A stretch of 64,000 bases of DNA from Castellaniella sp044508625 (GCA_044508625.1 JBIQHJ010000014.1:4839-68838); one strand, 5' to 3'; shown: positions 53,068-62,491, numbered from the stretch's first letter. Notes: generated from the letters alone by a model not told the origin. Numbers and translations are program-made.

Positions 53068-55476
53068 CTACCTCACCCACTTGGCGGCGGCCTTTCCGGG
53101 CCGCAGCAGGAAATGCGCCAGCGCCGGCAGCATGATCAGCGCGCCCACCATGTTCCACACGAACATGAAGGCCAGCAATATGCCCATGTCGGCCTGGAAC
53201 TTGATCGGCGACCAGGCCCAGGTGGCCACCGCGGCCCCCAGCGTGATGCCCGTCAGCACCACCACCTTGCCGGTGAAGGTCAATGCGCGGTAGTAGGCTT
53301 CGGACAGGCTCATGCCTTCCCGCAGGCGCGCCAGCATCACGGCCATGACGTAGAGCGCGTAGTCCACGCCGATGCCCACGCCCAGCGCGATCACCGGCAG
53401 CGTGGCCACCTTGACGCCGATGTCCAGCCACACCATCAGGGCTTCGCACAGCATCGAGGTGACCATCAGGGGCACCACCGCGCAAGCCACGGCGCGCCAG
53501 GAACGGAAGGTGATGAATGCCAGCACGATCACCGCCGCGTAGACCAGCAGCAGCATCTGCACATTGGCCTTGCGCACCACGATGTTCGTCGCCGCCTCGA
53601 TGCCCGCATTGCCCGCCGCGTTGAGGAACTGCACGCGCTCGCTGCCGTATCGCCCGGCAAAGGCCTCCACGGTGCCGACCACGCTGGCGAGCGTGTCCGC
53701 CTTGTGGTCCTTGAGATAGGCGTACACCGTCAGCAGGTCGCAATTCTGGTTGAACATCTCTCGCGGCGCGCGCGTGATGATGGCGTTGAGCATGTCCTGG
53801 GAACGCGGGATCTCATACCACTTCAGGCTGCCTTCGTTCATGCCGGTGTGCGCGATCTTGGCCAGTCCCGCGAGGGAACTGGTGCTCTCCACGCCCGGCA
53901 GGAGCCCCAGTTCGCGCTCCAGGGCGTCGACCAGCATCAGCGTCTCGTAATGCGCGCAGGCATAGCGCGGCGTCTTGACCATGATGACGTACACGTCGCT
54001 GCTGGCGGCATAGTTGCTCACCATGAAGGCGTTGTCGCGGTTGTATCGAGAATCCGGGCGCAGCTCGGGCGCGCCGGGATCGGTGTCGCCGATCTTGAGC
54101 TGGAAACTGACCGCCAGGCCGATGGCCCCCAGCGCCAGGCCGCCCACGACGGCCACGGTGGCCCAGCGCCGGGTCGTGAAGGCGTTGAGGAAAGCCCACA
54201 GCGGGTGCCGGCCGCGGCCGGGATCGACGATCGCCGCCAGCTCCGCCTTCAGGCTGCGCTGCGCCGCGGCCGGATTGACCCCGGTATAGGACAGCAGGAC
54301 CGGCAGCAGCATCAGGTTGGTGAAGATCAGCACCGCCACCCCGATGCTGGCGGTGACGGCCAGGTCGCGGATGACCTGGATGTCGATCACCATCAATACC
54401 GCGAAACCGACCGCGTCGGCCAGCAGCGCCGTGAGCCCGGCGAGGAACAGGCGGCGAAAGGTGTAGCGCGCGGCCACCAGGCGGTGGGTGCCCCGGCCGA
54501 TGTCCTGCATGATGCCGTTCATTTTCTGCGCGCCGTGGCTCATGCCGATGGCGAACACCAGGAAAGGCACCAGCACCGAGTACGGATCCAGCTCGTACCC
54601 CAGGGATGGCAGCATGCCGAGCAGCCACACCACGGCGACCATGGAGCACAGCATGACCAGCAGCGTGCTGCGCACGCAGCGCGTGTACCAATAGAGCATC
54701 AGGGTGCAGATGGCCAGCGCGGCGGCGAAGAACAGCAGCACCTGGCGCAGGCCATCGATGAGATCGCCCACCACCTTGGCGAATCCGGTCACGTGGATCC
54801 GGACATGGTCGGACTCGTACCGCCCGCGCAGCTCCTCGATGCGCTGGGAGAGCACGTGGTAGTCGATGCGCTCGCCGGTCTGCGCGATGCGCTCCTGCAA
54901 CGGCAACTGGATGATGCTGGACCGGTAGTTGGCGGCGACGAGCTGGCCGATCTCGCCCGAGCGCTCGACGTTCACCCGCACCTGCTCGAGGCTGGCGGGC
55001 GAGCCGTCGTAGTCGTCGGGGATCACCGGGCCTCCGTCCAGCCCGTCCTCGGTGACGCCGGTCCAGCGGACGGCCGGCGCCCAGAGCGACTTCATGTAGG
55101 GACGGTCCACCCCGGGCAGCAGGAACAGTTCGTCGGCCAGCCGGCGCACGGTGTCCAGGTACTCGGCGCTGAAGATATCCCCGTCGGTGGCCTCCACCGC
55201 GATGCGCAAGGTATTGCCCATGCCCGAGAGCTGGCTGCGATGCTCGAGGAAATTGACGATGTAGGGATGCCCGGTCGGGATCATCTTCTCGAACGCGGCA
55301 TTGAGCCTGAGCCCGAGCGCCTGGTGGCCGAGCGCCACGGTGGCGAGCAGGCACAGCGCGAGGACCAGCAGCCGGTTGTTGAACAGCAGCCGCTCGACCA
55401 GCGAGCCCGAATGCCGGTCGAAATCGGCCAGCTTCCCGGCCAGTGGCGCGGCCGGCAGCACGTGGTCATGGCTCAT
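53068..55476 (-). CDS. MMPL/RND-family transporter
   Basis: An 802-residue membrane protein with about 12 helices in two repeats, each with one helix, a large periplasmic loop, and five helices. The RND superfamily pattern is clear (FVIALGVGIGVDYALYVMAV-like block near residue 690; FLVFAIGMSHGAQKMNGIMQ near 310). It is the MMPL/hydrophobe-type RND class, seen with lipids, steroids and hydrocarbons, not the AcrB type. It overlaps the YCF48-like gene by 4 bases. With DUF1302 and DUF1329 it forms a set often found in clusters for hydrophobic or aromatic substrates. The direction of transport and substrate are unknown. Confidence 0.87.
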   Translation of the reverse strand: MSHDHVLPAAPLAGKLADFDRHSGSLVERLLFNNRLLVLALCLLATVALGHQALGLRLNAAFEKMIPTGHPYIVNFLEHRSQLSGMGNTLRIAVEATDGDIFSAEYLDTVRRLADELFLLPGVDRPYMKSLWAPAVRWTGVTEDGLDGGPVIPDDYDGSPASLEQVRVNVERSGEIGQLVAANYRSSIIQLPLQERIAQTGERIDYHVLSQRIEELRGRYESDHVRIHVTGFAKVVGDLIDGLRQVLLFFAAALAICTLMLYWYTRCVRSTLLVMLCSMVAVVWLLGMLPSLGYELDPYSVLVPFLVFAIGMSHGAQKMNGIMQDIGRGTHRLVAARYTFRRLFLAGLTALLADAVGFAVLMVIDIQVIRDLAVTASIGVAVLIFTNLMLLPVLLSYTGVNPAAAQRSLKAELAAIVDPGRGRHPLWAFLNAFTTRRWATVAVVGGLALGAIGLAVSFQLKIGDTDPGAPELRPDSRYNRDNAFMVSNYAASSDVYVIMVKTPRYACAHYETLMLVDALERELGLLPGVESTSSLAGLAKIAHTGMNEGSLKWYEIPRSQDMLNAIITRAPREMFNQNCDLLTVYAYLKDHKADTLASVVGTVEAFAGRYGSERVQFLNAAGNAGIEAATNIVVRKANVQMLLLVYAAVIVLAFITFRSWRAVACAVVPLMVTSMLCEALMVWLDIGVKVATLPVIALGVGIGVDYALYVMAVMLARLREGMSLSEAYYRALTFTGKVVVLTGITLGAAVATWAWSPIKFQADMGILLAFMFVWNMVGALIMLPALAHFLLRPGKAAAKWVR

Positions 55477-56627
55477 CGTCCGGCCTCCGTCGAAGCATGG
55501 GCGGACCGCGCGAGGCGGGCCGGCGGCTCGAGACGCGCCACGCCGCGCGCCCCCGAGACGACCAGCGCGCCGTCGGCGGCCTGCACGAAGCCGCTCAGGC
55601 CCGTGGCCGCCCCCGCGGGCAAGGCCGCAAAGCTGTGCGCGCCGTCGGTGCTGCGCAGCAGGCGGCCGCTCTCGTCGGCGAGCACGATGCTGCCATCGGC
55701 CAGCCGCTGCGCCCCGACCAGGGTCACGGGCAGGCCGAGGGCGACCTGGGTCCAGGCCGCGATGCGCTCGTCGCTGCGCCAGGCGTTGCCGCGCAGGCCA
55801 TAGGCCAGCAGCGCCCCTCCATCCAGCGCGAGGGCGCCGAAAAAGGTGCCCTCGTAGGGCGTCTCGATCGCCTCGAACCGATTGCCGCCGTCGACGGAGC
55901 GGAACAGCGCGCCCTGCTCGCCGGCGATCAGCAGCACGTCGCCGTCGGCGTGGACGCTGTAGAGATGGTTGCCGCGCGGATTGGGGATATGGCCCACCAG
56001 CGAGCGCCAGCGCTCGCCGCCATCCCGGGTGGACAGCGCCAGGCCGTACGCGCCCACCACCCAGCCATGCCGGGCATCGCTGAAATGCACGCCGAGCAAG
56101 GGCTTGTCCGGCCCGTCCTCGACGAGGCGCTCGGCATCGCGCAGCGCGCGCGCCGCGGCGTCGCTCGTGTCTCCCGCGGCGACGCGGGCACGGGCATCCT
56201 CCAGCACGATGCGGGCGGCCTCGCGGCCATCGAGCTGGCGCGCCCAGCTTTCCCCGCCATCGGCGCTGTGCAGCACCACGCCGCTGTGGCCCACCGCCCA
56301 GCCCTCCTCGGGGGAGGTGAAATGCACGCCGGTGAGCGCCACGCTGACCGGGACGGAACGCGCCTGGCGCCAGGACCGGCCATCGTCATCGGACAGCATC
56401 ACGGTGCCGCGCACGCCGACCGAGACCAGGCGCCGCCCCGCCCGGGCGATGGCGAGCTGGGTGCCCGCCTGCGCGCGCACGTCGGCCCGGGCCGGCAGAT
56501 CGAGCAGGTCGGGCAGGACGCGCGAGCCCTCCCCGGCCCCCGCCGCGGGCGGGGCGAGCACAACGCACAGGGCGAGCACTATCGAGGCCGGCAGGCTGCT
56601 GCGGCCCATGGACACAAGCGATGGCAT
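55473..56627 (-). CDS. YCF48-like (BNR/beta-propeller) periplasmic protein
   Basis: About 384 residues from the ATG at 56627 (MPSLVSMGRSSLPAS). The signal peptide ends near APPAAGAGEG. The rest is a seven-bladed BNR-type propeller of the photosystem II assembly-factor HCF136/YCF48 family, with repeats of the type SDDDGRSWRQ, SADGGESWAR, TRDGGERWRS and SVDGGNRFEA. In non-photosynthetic bacteria its role is unknown; it regularly accompanies DUF1302, DUF1329 and MMPL genes. It overlaps the MMPL start by 4 bases. A periplasmic scaffold or adaptor role is inference. Confidence 0.84.
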   Translation of the reverse strand: MPSLVSMGRSSLPASIVLALCVVLAPPAAGAGEGSRVLPDLLDLPARADVRAQAGTQLAIARAGRRLVSVGVRGTVMLSDDDGRSWRQARSVPVSVALTGVHFTSPEEGWAVGHSGVVLHSADGGESWARQLDGREAARIVLEDARARVAAGDTSDAAARALRDAERLVEDGPDKPLLGVHFSDARHGWVVGAYGLALSTRDGGERWRSLVGHIPNPRGNHLYSVHADGDVLLIAGEQGALFRSVDGGNRFEAIETPYEGTFFGALALDGGALLAYGLRGNAWRSDERIAAWTQVALGLPVTLVGAQRLADGSIVLADESGRLLRSTDGAHSFAALPAGAATGLSGFVQAADGALVVSGARGVARLEPPARLARSAHASTEAGR

Positions 56628-56682
56628 GACAGGAAACCCTCCAATGCGCGCCCGACCCTGCGGCGGGATGTGTACCGGTGAC

Positions 56683-58032
56683 TCAGCGCGATGCTTCGGC
56701 GGCAACCGCATCGCCCGTGAAATAGGTTTCCGGCTTTGGAGGCACGACGCGGAAATCCTCCTCGTTGAGCGCCTGGATCACGCTCATCGTGCCGGCCTGC
56801 AAATTGAACACGGTGGCGGTCTTGATGAGCGTCGCCGGGATCGAGGGCACCACGAAAGGCGTCACCTGGGTGGTGCGCCACAGCTTGCCCTCCGCGTCGT
56901 AGCCGTCCATCAGGACCAGCAGCCAGGTGTCCTCGTCGAGGTAATAGCGGCGCTTGGGCACCGCATGGCGCTTGCCCGGCGCGACGTTGGCCTCCACCTC
57001 CCAGACGCGGTGGCGCTCCCAGCGCACGTGGTCCGGATTCAGGTGGTGGGGCGCCAGCGCCTCCTTGAGCGGCACGCCGATCAAGCCGTTGGCGTTGTAC
57101 GGGATCAGCATCTCCCGCTTGCCGACCAGGGTCCATTCGTACCGGTCGAGCGAGCCGAACAGGCCCTGCACCTCGTCGAAGTAATTGGCCCCCGAAGCCA
57201 CGAAGTCCGGCGTATCGTAGGCGACCGTGGGCGCGCGGCGCACGCGGCGCTGGCCGACCAGGTACTGCCAGGCCTGGCGGGCATTCTTCTGGTCGATGCT
57301 GTCGCGGATCACCAGCGATTCTCCCGCCTTGAACGGAGGCTCCAGGGTATTGAAGCGGAACATGGCGTATTCGCCGGACCAGCTCTCGGGCGTGGCGCCG
57401 TCGTAGTATTGGGGATACTGGAAGGCGATCTCGTTGCGGGTCGCCAGCGTGTGCGTCCCATCCGCGTTGCCGACGATGTTCTTGAACCGATACTCGATCG
57501 ACACCGCCTCGACGCGCATCAGGTAGTTCCACATCACCTCCACCCCGGTCTTCGGAATGGGGAAAGAGGGCCCGCCGATGCAGCCCCGCAGCGAGTATCC
57601 CCCGTCGGTGGTGCTGCAGCGCACGGCATTCTTTGCCACGCTGTCGTAGACGCGCTGCGGCGCGGCCGCCGTGCGGCGGGTCGGGTACACGTCCACGCGG
57701 AAACTGTCGGGATACTTCCGCAGCAGGGCCTGCGTGCCTTCGCTGAGCAAGGCCGCGTACTGGTCCATGTTGCGGGCATCCACCTTGAACAGCGGCTTGT
57801 CGTCGGCGAACACATCCAGCGGGATGTCGCCCATCTTGCGCCCCGCCACCGGGCCCGAGAGGCCGCCATCCCAGGCGGGGATGCTGCCATCGGCGTTGCC
57901 GGCGCGCTCGCCGCCGAGGGGGGTCAGGGTCTTGCCCAGGGCCGCGGCCTCGTCGGCGCCGACCGCCCCGTGGGCGAAGGGACTGGCCAGCAGGGCCGCC
58001 AGGGCCATCGCCAGGATGCTGTGCTTGTGCAT
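56683..58032 (-). CDS. DUF1329 periplasmic protein (LolA/LppX-like fold)
   Basis: A 449-residue exported protein from the ATG at 58032 (MHKHSILAMALAALLASPF), signal peptide cut near AHGAVGADEA. DUF1329 signatures are LGKTLTPLGGERAGNADGSIPAW near the mature start, and YEWTLVGKREMLIPYNANGL and RRYYLDEDTWLLVLMDGYD further on. The fold is predicted to be a lipoprotein-carrier-like half barrel, which suits moving hydrophobic molecules across the periplasm. It lies 32 bases after the DUF1302 gene. Function is inferred from the family and its constant partners. Confidence 0.88.
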   Translation of the reverse strand: MHKHSILAMALAALLASPFAHGAVGADEAAALGKTLTPLGGERAGNADGSIPAWDGGLSGPVAGRKMGDIPLDVFADDKPLFKVDARNMDQYAALLSEGTQALLRKYPDSFRVDVYPTRRTAAAPQRVYDSVAKNAVRCSTTDGGYSLRGCIGGPSFPIPKTGVEVMWNYLMRVEAVSIEYRFKNIVGNADGTHTLATRNEIAFQYPQYYDGATPESWSGEYAMFRFNTLEPPFKAGESLVIRDSIDQKNARQAWQYLVGQRRVRRAPTVAYDTPDFVASGANYFDEVQGLFGSLDRYEWTLVGKREMLIPYNANGLIGVPLKEALAPHHLNPDHVRWERHRVWEVEANVAPGKRHAVPKRRYYLDEDTWLLVLMDGYDAEGKLWRTTQVTPFVVPSIPATLIKTATVFNLQAGTMSVIQALNEEDFRVVPPKPETYFTGDAVAAEASR

Positions 58033-58064
58033 GTGTTCCTCTCTTTTGTATCTACGAAGCCGGC

Positions 58065-59756
58065 CTAGAACGAGCGCTGGATCGAGAGCGAAATGAAATC
58101 GCGGTCCCGGTGGAAATTGCGATACGACAGCTCGGGCACCGCGGTGTCGTACTTGATCACCGAGCCCGCCGGGCCGAAGTAGTGGGTGTAGTTCAGGCTC
58201 GCCTGCCAGGTCCGCTGGTAGTCGCCCTTGACGCCGATGCTGAAGTTGCCGCCGTGCTCGGGCGGAAACAGCGCACCGTTGACGGAGGACCGCCCGAAAA
58301 TGCCGTAGCTCATGCCGATGGGCACTTGCAGGTCGAGGCCGGGCATGACCTGGAAGTATTCCGGGGTGAACACGAACTGGACGGCGCCGGCGTCCCGCGT
58401 CGCGCTCGGATCGAGCTGGGAGGCATTGTCGGTGATGGTCAGGCGCCGGTTGTAGGCGAACTCGCCGACGAAGGAGGCCCCGTCCCACAGCGGCCCCGCC
58501 CCCAGCACATTGATCATCGACAGGTTCAAGTGCAGCGTGCGGCCCACCGGATAGGCGGCGTGGCGGTTGCCGTCGGCGCGCGTATCGCCCGGCAGGATCA
58601 CGGTGTTGCCGCTGGCCACCAGCGGCATGTTGTCGCGTACCGACAGCTCGGCGGCGACGTTGGCCTCGCCCAGCAGGGTGCTGACGCTCGCCCCCACGGC
58701 GCGGATGTTCTCGCCGAACACCTGCACGTAGTCGCCGATGCTGCCCGGCTGCACGTTGACCCCCGGCCGGAGGTAGAACTGCGGCATCTTGTCGTGCCAC
58801 TGCGCGGCATAGAGGCCGTACTCGGCGTTGCCGCTCTTGAAGCGCAACTGCAGGCCGCCCTGGCCGGAATTGCGCGGCTCGATGTCCGGGCCGCGGTACA
58901 CCACCTGCCCCGGCCCGAGGATCACGGTCTCGCCGCCCTCGTCCACGAAATCGGCAAAGCTGAAATAGCTGCCGGCCGCCGGCAGGCGCGACTTGCGCCA
59001 TTCCACCTGGTAGTAGGCGCCCAGCGAGACGTTGGGATTGATCTGCAGTTGCGCGGACAATTGCCCCACCGGACGCGCCACCTCCTTGAACTGCGAGTTC
59101 GGCACCGACAGCGCGCGCGCCAGGTCGAGCGGGGTCTGGGCGCCGGCAATGGCGTTGCTGCCAAAGAACAGGCTTTCGCCGTACAACTGGGTGAAGCGCC
59201 CGGCCTTCACGTTCAGGCTCTTGTCGCCCAGGGCGAAATTGCCGTACACGAAGCTGTCGAGGAATTCCGCCTTCTGCCCGTGCAGTTTCCTGGTGGCGCG
59301 GGTGAACTTGTCGTACGGCGCCGAGCGCTGGTTCACCAGGGCCCCGCCGAGGGCGCCCGGATTATCGTTGGAGCGGTGGTAGACTTCATCGTGCCAGGCC
59401 GCGCCGCTGACGCGAAAGCCATAGTTGCGCCGATAGCGGAAATCGAACTCCGAGAGCAGATCCAGGCGGCTGGAGATCAATCCCCGGCCAAAGTTCAGGT
59501 CACCGTCGTTGGTGTTGGCCTGCGGCCCGATGGAGTTGTCGGCCACCGCCGCATCGGCGCCGTTCACGCGCCATCCGGCGCTGTACTTCACCGTGTTGTT
59601 CCAGGTCATCTGCACGTCGGGGTTGCCGGTGGAAATCTGGAATGCCTGCGCGCCTCCGCCCGCCGACAACGCCGCACAGGCGACCACCACCCCACCGGAC
59701 GCACGATGCCAGAATGGCCGCGGCCGCACTGGCGGCTCATAGCGCTGGTATCCCAT
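58065..59756 (-). CDS. DUF1302 outer-membrane protein
   Basis: About 563 residues from the ATG at 59756 (MGYQRYEPPVRPRPFWH), with a signal peptide ending near GGGAQAFQI. DUF1302 blocks are MTWNNTVKYSAGWRVN, LLSEFDFRYRRNYGFRVSG and GRFTQLYGESLFFGSNAI. The protein is rich in alternating beta-strands and ends in an aromatic residue (SLSIQRSF), as outer-membrane barrels do. It probably forms a channel for a hydrophobic or aromatic compound. It heads the six-gene operon, and the gap to the divergent LysR gene holds operator copy B. Confidence 0.87.
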   Translation of the reverse strand: MGYQRYEPPVRPRPFWHRASGGVVVACAALSAGGGAQAFQISTGNPDVQMTWNNTVKYSAGWRVNGADAAVADNSIGPQANTNDGDLNFGRGLISSRLDLLSEFDFRYRRNYGFRVSGAAWHDEVYHRSNDNPGALGGALVNQRSAPYDKFTRATRKLHGQKAEFLDSFVYGNFALGDKSLNVKAGRFTQLYGESLFFGSNAIAGAQTPLDLARALSVPNSQFKEVARPVGQLSAQLQINPNVSLGAYYQVEWRKSRLPAAGSYFSFADFVDEGGETVILGPGQVVYRGPDIEPRNSGQGGLQLRFKSGNAEYGLYAAQWHDKMPQFYLRPGVNVQPGSIGDYVQVFGENIRAVGASVSTLLGEANVAAELSVRDNMPLVASGNTVILPGDTRADGNRHAAYPVGRTLHLNLSMINVLGAGPLWDGASFVGEFAYNRRLTITDNASQLDPSATRDAGAVQFVFTPEYFQVMPGLDLQVPIGMSYGIFGRSSVNGALFPPEHGGNFSIGVKGDYQRTWQASLNYTHYFGPAGSVIKYDTAVPELSYRNFHRDRDFISLSIQRSF

Positions 59757-59840
59757 GCCTTCCTCCTTGATGAAAAAGCTTTTGTTGTGCCCCGAGGACA
59801 TCGCATCGGGGATAACGCAAACCTTATCGGGCGGAGGAAT

Positions 59841-59888
59841 TACCGTCCAATACCATTAAATCGACCGCTTGATACCTATAAAGTATGA
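59841..59888 (-). promoter_or_regulatory. LysR-type operator at the LysR/DUF1302 divergent promoter (copy B)
   Basis: This is the second copy of the element at 42960-43007: a TACC-N6-TACC direct repeat at 59841-59854 and, 31 bases on, ATACCTATAAAGTAT (59872-59886) with T-N11-A. It lies 39 bases before the LysR start codon and 84 bases before the DUF1302 start, the usual place for LysR autoregulation and divergent activation. Confidence 0.8.
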
Positions 59889-59927
59889 TTTCAGGTAAAC
59901 CCGACCACCCTCCACGGAAGCCGCCCC

Positions 59928-60869
59928 ATGGACCTTCGCCACTTGCGCTACTTCATCGCCGTCGCCGAAGAACAGAACATCGGCCGCGCGGCCGCCCGGC
60001 TGCACATCTCCCAGCCTCCGCTGACCCGGCAGATCCAGCAACTGGAGGACGAACTGGGGGCGAAGCTGTTCCTGCGCACCCCGCGCGGCGTCGAGCTCAC
60101 CGGCGCCGGCGAGCTTTTCCTGGAGGAGGCGCGCAACATCCGCGCATTGGTCGAGCAGGCCACCGAACGCGCCCGGCACGCGGGCCAGGGGCGGCTGGGG
60201 CGGCTGGACGTGGCGATCTTCGGCTCGGGCATCCTGGACGCGATCCCCAAGCTGCTGCTGGCCTTCCGCAGCCGCTACCCGGACGTGAACGTCGTGCTGC
60301 ACACGATGTCCAAGGTGGAGCAGATCGAGGCCTTGCGCCAGCGGCGCATCTCCGTCGGCTTCAATCGCATCCTGGCCGCGCAGGAGGACATCGAAGTGGA
60401 TCCGGTGCTCACCGAGGACCTGCTGCTGGCGGTGCCCGCCGACCATCCCCTCGCCAGGCAATCGGAAGTCCGTTTCACGGCACTCAAGTACCATCCGATG
60501 ATCGTGTTCCCCACCGGTGCGCGTCCGAGCTTCATCGACCAGGTGATCAGCCTGTGCGGCGCGAGCGGCTTCGAGCCGCAGATCGCGCAGGAGGTCGGGG
60601 ACACCTTGACGGGCGTGGCACTGGTCGCGAGCGGCTTCGGCGTCTGCCTGGTCCCCGAGTCGGCCACCACGCTGCAACTGCCGGGCGTGGTCTATCGCAA
60701 GCTGGCACAGACCCCGCCGGGGTGTTTCGTGGACCTGTGCTGCATCTATCGCAAGGACGACAGATCGCCGATCGTGACCGCGTTCCGGGAAACGGTCGCG
60801 GCCTTCAAGAAAGAGAAGCCGGCGGCGGAAAAAGAGAAGCCGGCGGCGGAAAAGCCGACGGCGGCCTGA
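59928..60869 (+). CDS. LysR-family regulator (CatR/CbnR/BenM-like group)
   Basis: A 313-residue regulator. The start MDLRHLRYFIAVAEEQNIGR with AARLHISQPPLTRQIQQLEDELG is the LysR winged helix-turn-helix, and the wording is closest to the CatM/BenM/CbnR group that responds to aromatic-pathway intermediates. The C-terminal ligand domain has RYPDVNVVLHTMSKVEQIEAL. The tail carries a tandem 21-bp duplication giving two KEKPAAE repeats. It is divergent from the DUF1302 operon, with a T-N11-A operator between them and a copy of it upstream of dmpC, so both operons are likely targets. A muconate-type or hydroxymuconate inducer is a guess from the family. Confidence 0.88.
   Translation: MDLRHLRYFIAVAEEQNIGRAAARLHISQPPLTRQIQQLEDELGAKLFLRTPRGVELTGAGELFLEEARNIRALVEQATERARHAGQGRLGRLDVAIFGSGILDAIPKLLLAFRSRYPDVNVVLHTMSKVEQIEALRQRRISVGFNRILAAQEDIEVDPVLTEDLLLAVPADHPLARQSEVRFTALKYHPMIVFPTGARPSFIDQVISLCGASGFEPQIAQEVGDTLTGVALVASGFGVCLVPESATTLQLPGVVYRKLAQTPPGCFVDLCCIYRKDDRSPIVTAFRETVAAFKKEKPAAEKEKPAAEKPTAA
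60810..60851 (+). repeat. Tandem 21-bp duplication in the LysR 3' end
   Basis: Two perfect copies of a 21-base unit (60810-60830 and 60831-60851) encode KEKPAAE twice, followed by a partial KPTAA. The unit is in frame, so it lengthens the C-terminal tail without disrupting the gene. It may vary in copy number between strains. Confidence 0.85.
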
Positions 60870-60905
60870 AGCGCCACCGCGAGGTCCGGCCCCGCCCGGC
60901 GGAGC

Positions 60906-61883
60906 CTACCAGCTTCCCGACGCGCCGCCGCCTCCGCCGCGCCCTCCTCCGCCGCCTCCGCCGCCGCCGAAACCACCGCCGCCGCCAAAGCCGCCCCCGA
61001 ACCCGCCGCCCCCGCCGCGATCGTTGGGCCAGCGGCCGCGGCGGCCGCCCAGGCGGCGCGCCAGGCCCATGCTGCGGCCCAGCAGCGACAGGCCGAAGCC
61101 CACCACCGCGGCGAGCAGGGCCAGCCACAGGCTGCCGAACAGCACATAGGCGAAGGCGCCCAGCAGGAAGGCGCCCATGACGGGCGGCACGACCAGCGCG
61201 AGGAAGGAGAGCGGCGCCAGCATGAAGGTGGGCTCGTCATCCTCGGTCGCGGGCGGCGGCAGGGGCTCGCCGCGCACCAGGGCGATCAGCGCGTCCACGC
61301 CCGCCTCGATCCCGGCATGGAAATCGCCGAACGCGAAATGCGGCGTGATCTGCTCGCGGATGATGCGCCCCGCCTGCAGGTCGGTCACCGCGCCTTCCAC
61401 GCCGTAGCCGGTCTCGATGCGCAGCGTGCGGTCGTCCTTGGCCACCAGCAGCAGGATGCCGTCATCCACGCCCTTGCGGCCGATCTCCCACTGATCGAAC
61501 ACGCGGCGCGCATACTGCTCGATCGAGTCCGGCCCCGTGGTCGGCACGATCAGCACGTAGAGCTGCGCGCCCTTGGAGCGCTCCAGCTCGCGCAGCTTGT
61601 CCGACAAAACCTGGACCTGGCCGGGAGTGAGCGTCGAACTCAGGTCCATCACCGGCCCCGTCCAGCGCGGCACCGGGACCTCGGCCGCGGCCGCCGAGGC
61701 CGCAAGGGCTGAGGAGGCGGGAGAGGCGCGGGTGCCTTCCGCCACCTGGACGGGCGCAGGGGCCGCATCCGCCACGGCCCGGGCCTGCCCGGCGAGCCCC
61801 GACAGGCAGGCCCAGGCCAGGGCCGCGGCCCGCAGGGCGCGCGCCACGCGCGGCGCCATCCCGGACGAGGCGAAGAAGGTCAT
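60906..61883 (-). CDS. TPM-domain (YgcG-type) membrane protein with glycine-rich tail
   Basis: A 325-residue protein. A signal peptide (MAPRVARALRAAALAWACL region) precedes a TPM phosphatase-like domain (about residues 75-210) with GPVMDLSSTLTPGQVQVLSDKL and DDGILLLVAKDDRTLRIETG. Two hydrophobic segments follow (LSFLALVVPPVMGAFLLGAF and SLWLALLAAVVGFGLSLL), then an extreme glycine-rich tail of about 50 residues. The ATG overlaps the lemA stop by 4 bases; lemA-TPM pairs are very common. Function is unknown, perhaps membrane quality control. Confidence 0.9.
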   Translation of the reverse strand: MTFFASSGMAPRVARALRAAALAWACLSGLAGQARAVADAAPAPVQVAEGTRASPASSALAASAAAAEVPVPRWTGPVMDLSSTLTPGQVQVLSDKLRELERSKGAQLYVLIVPTTGPDSIEQYARRVFDQWEIGRKGVDDGILLLVAKDDRTLRIETGYGVEGAVTDLQAGRIIREQITPHFAFGDFHAGIEAGVDALIALVRGEPLPPPATEDDEPTFMLAPLSFLALVVPPVMGAFLLGAFAYVLFGSLWLALLAAVVGFGLSLLGRSMGLARRLGGRRGRWPNDRGGGGGFGGGFGGGGGFGGGGGGGGGRGGGGGASGSW

Positions 61884-62491
61884 TTCGCCCGCGCCGGCAC
61901 GTCGAACTTCACCTCGGGGTCGCGCATGACCTCGGCGGCCTTGTCCAGCCCATACTGCGGCTTGAGCCCGTAGCCCATGACCTTGGCGGTCAGCAGGGTG
62001 GGGAACTCGCGGATCGTCTGGTTGTAGGCCTGCACCGCGCGGACATAGCGCTCGCGCGCGACCGCGATACGGTTCTCGGCGCCCTCGAGCTGCGTCATCA
62101 GATCGCGGAACAGCCCGTCGCTCTTGAGGGCGGGATAGTTCTCGGACACGGCCAGCAGGCGCGACAGGCTGGAGGACAGGGCGCCCTGCGCCTGCTCGAA
62201 GCGCGCCATCAGCGCCGGATCATCCAGGTCGTCGGCCGTGACGCGGATCTCGCCGACCCTGGCGCGCGCCTCGGTCACCTCCTTGAGCAGCGTCCGTTCA
62301 TTGACCATATAGGCATTGACCGAGGACACCAGCTTGGGCACCAGATCGGCCCGCCGCTCGTACTGGTTCAACACCTGCGACCATTCCGCCTTCACCTGCT
62401 CGTCCAGGCGCTGGATCTCGTTGTACCCGCAACCCGACAGCAAGAGCGTAACCAGTGCCGCCGCGGCCAGCGCCGCCCATCGCTTGATCAT
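61880..62491 (-). CDS. lemA: LemA-family lipoprotein
   Basis: A 203-residue protein with a signal peptide and lipobox LLSGC (Cys21). The helical LemA core begins YNEIQRLDEQVKAEWSQVLNQYERRADLVPKLV and continues with QLEGAENRIAVARERYVRAV and YNQTIREFPTLL. LemA proteins are membrane-linked helical bundles of unknown biochemical role, normally next to TPM-domain genes as here (4-base overlap). It is divergent from the helicase gene. Confidence 0.94.
   Translation of the reverse strand: MIKRWAALAAAALVTLLLSGCGYNEIQRLDEQVKAEWSQVLNQYERRADLVPKLVSSVNAYMVNERTLLKEVTEARARVGEIRVTADDLDDPALMARFEQAQGALSSSLSRLLAVSENYPALKSDGLFRDLMTQLEGAENRIAVARERYVRAVQAYNQTIREFPTLLTAKVMGYGLKPQYGLDKAAEVMRDPEVKFDVPARAK

Noticed and set aside
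36472..59927. The catabolic region as a mobile island
   Set aside because: No integrase, transposase, flanking direct repeats or tRNA border was found; transfer remains possible but the window shows no direct sign.
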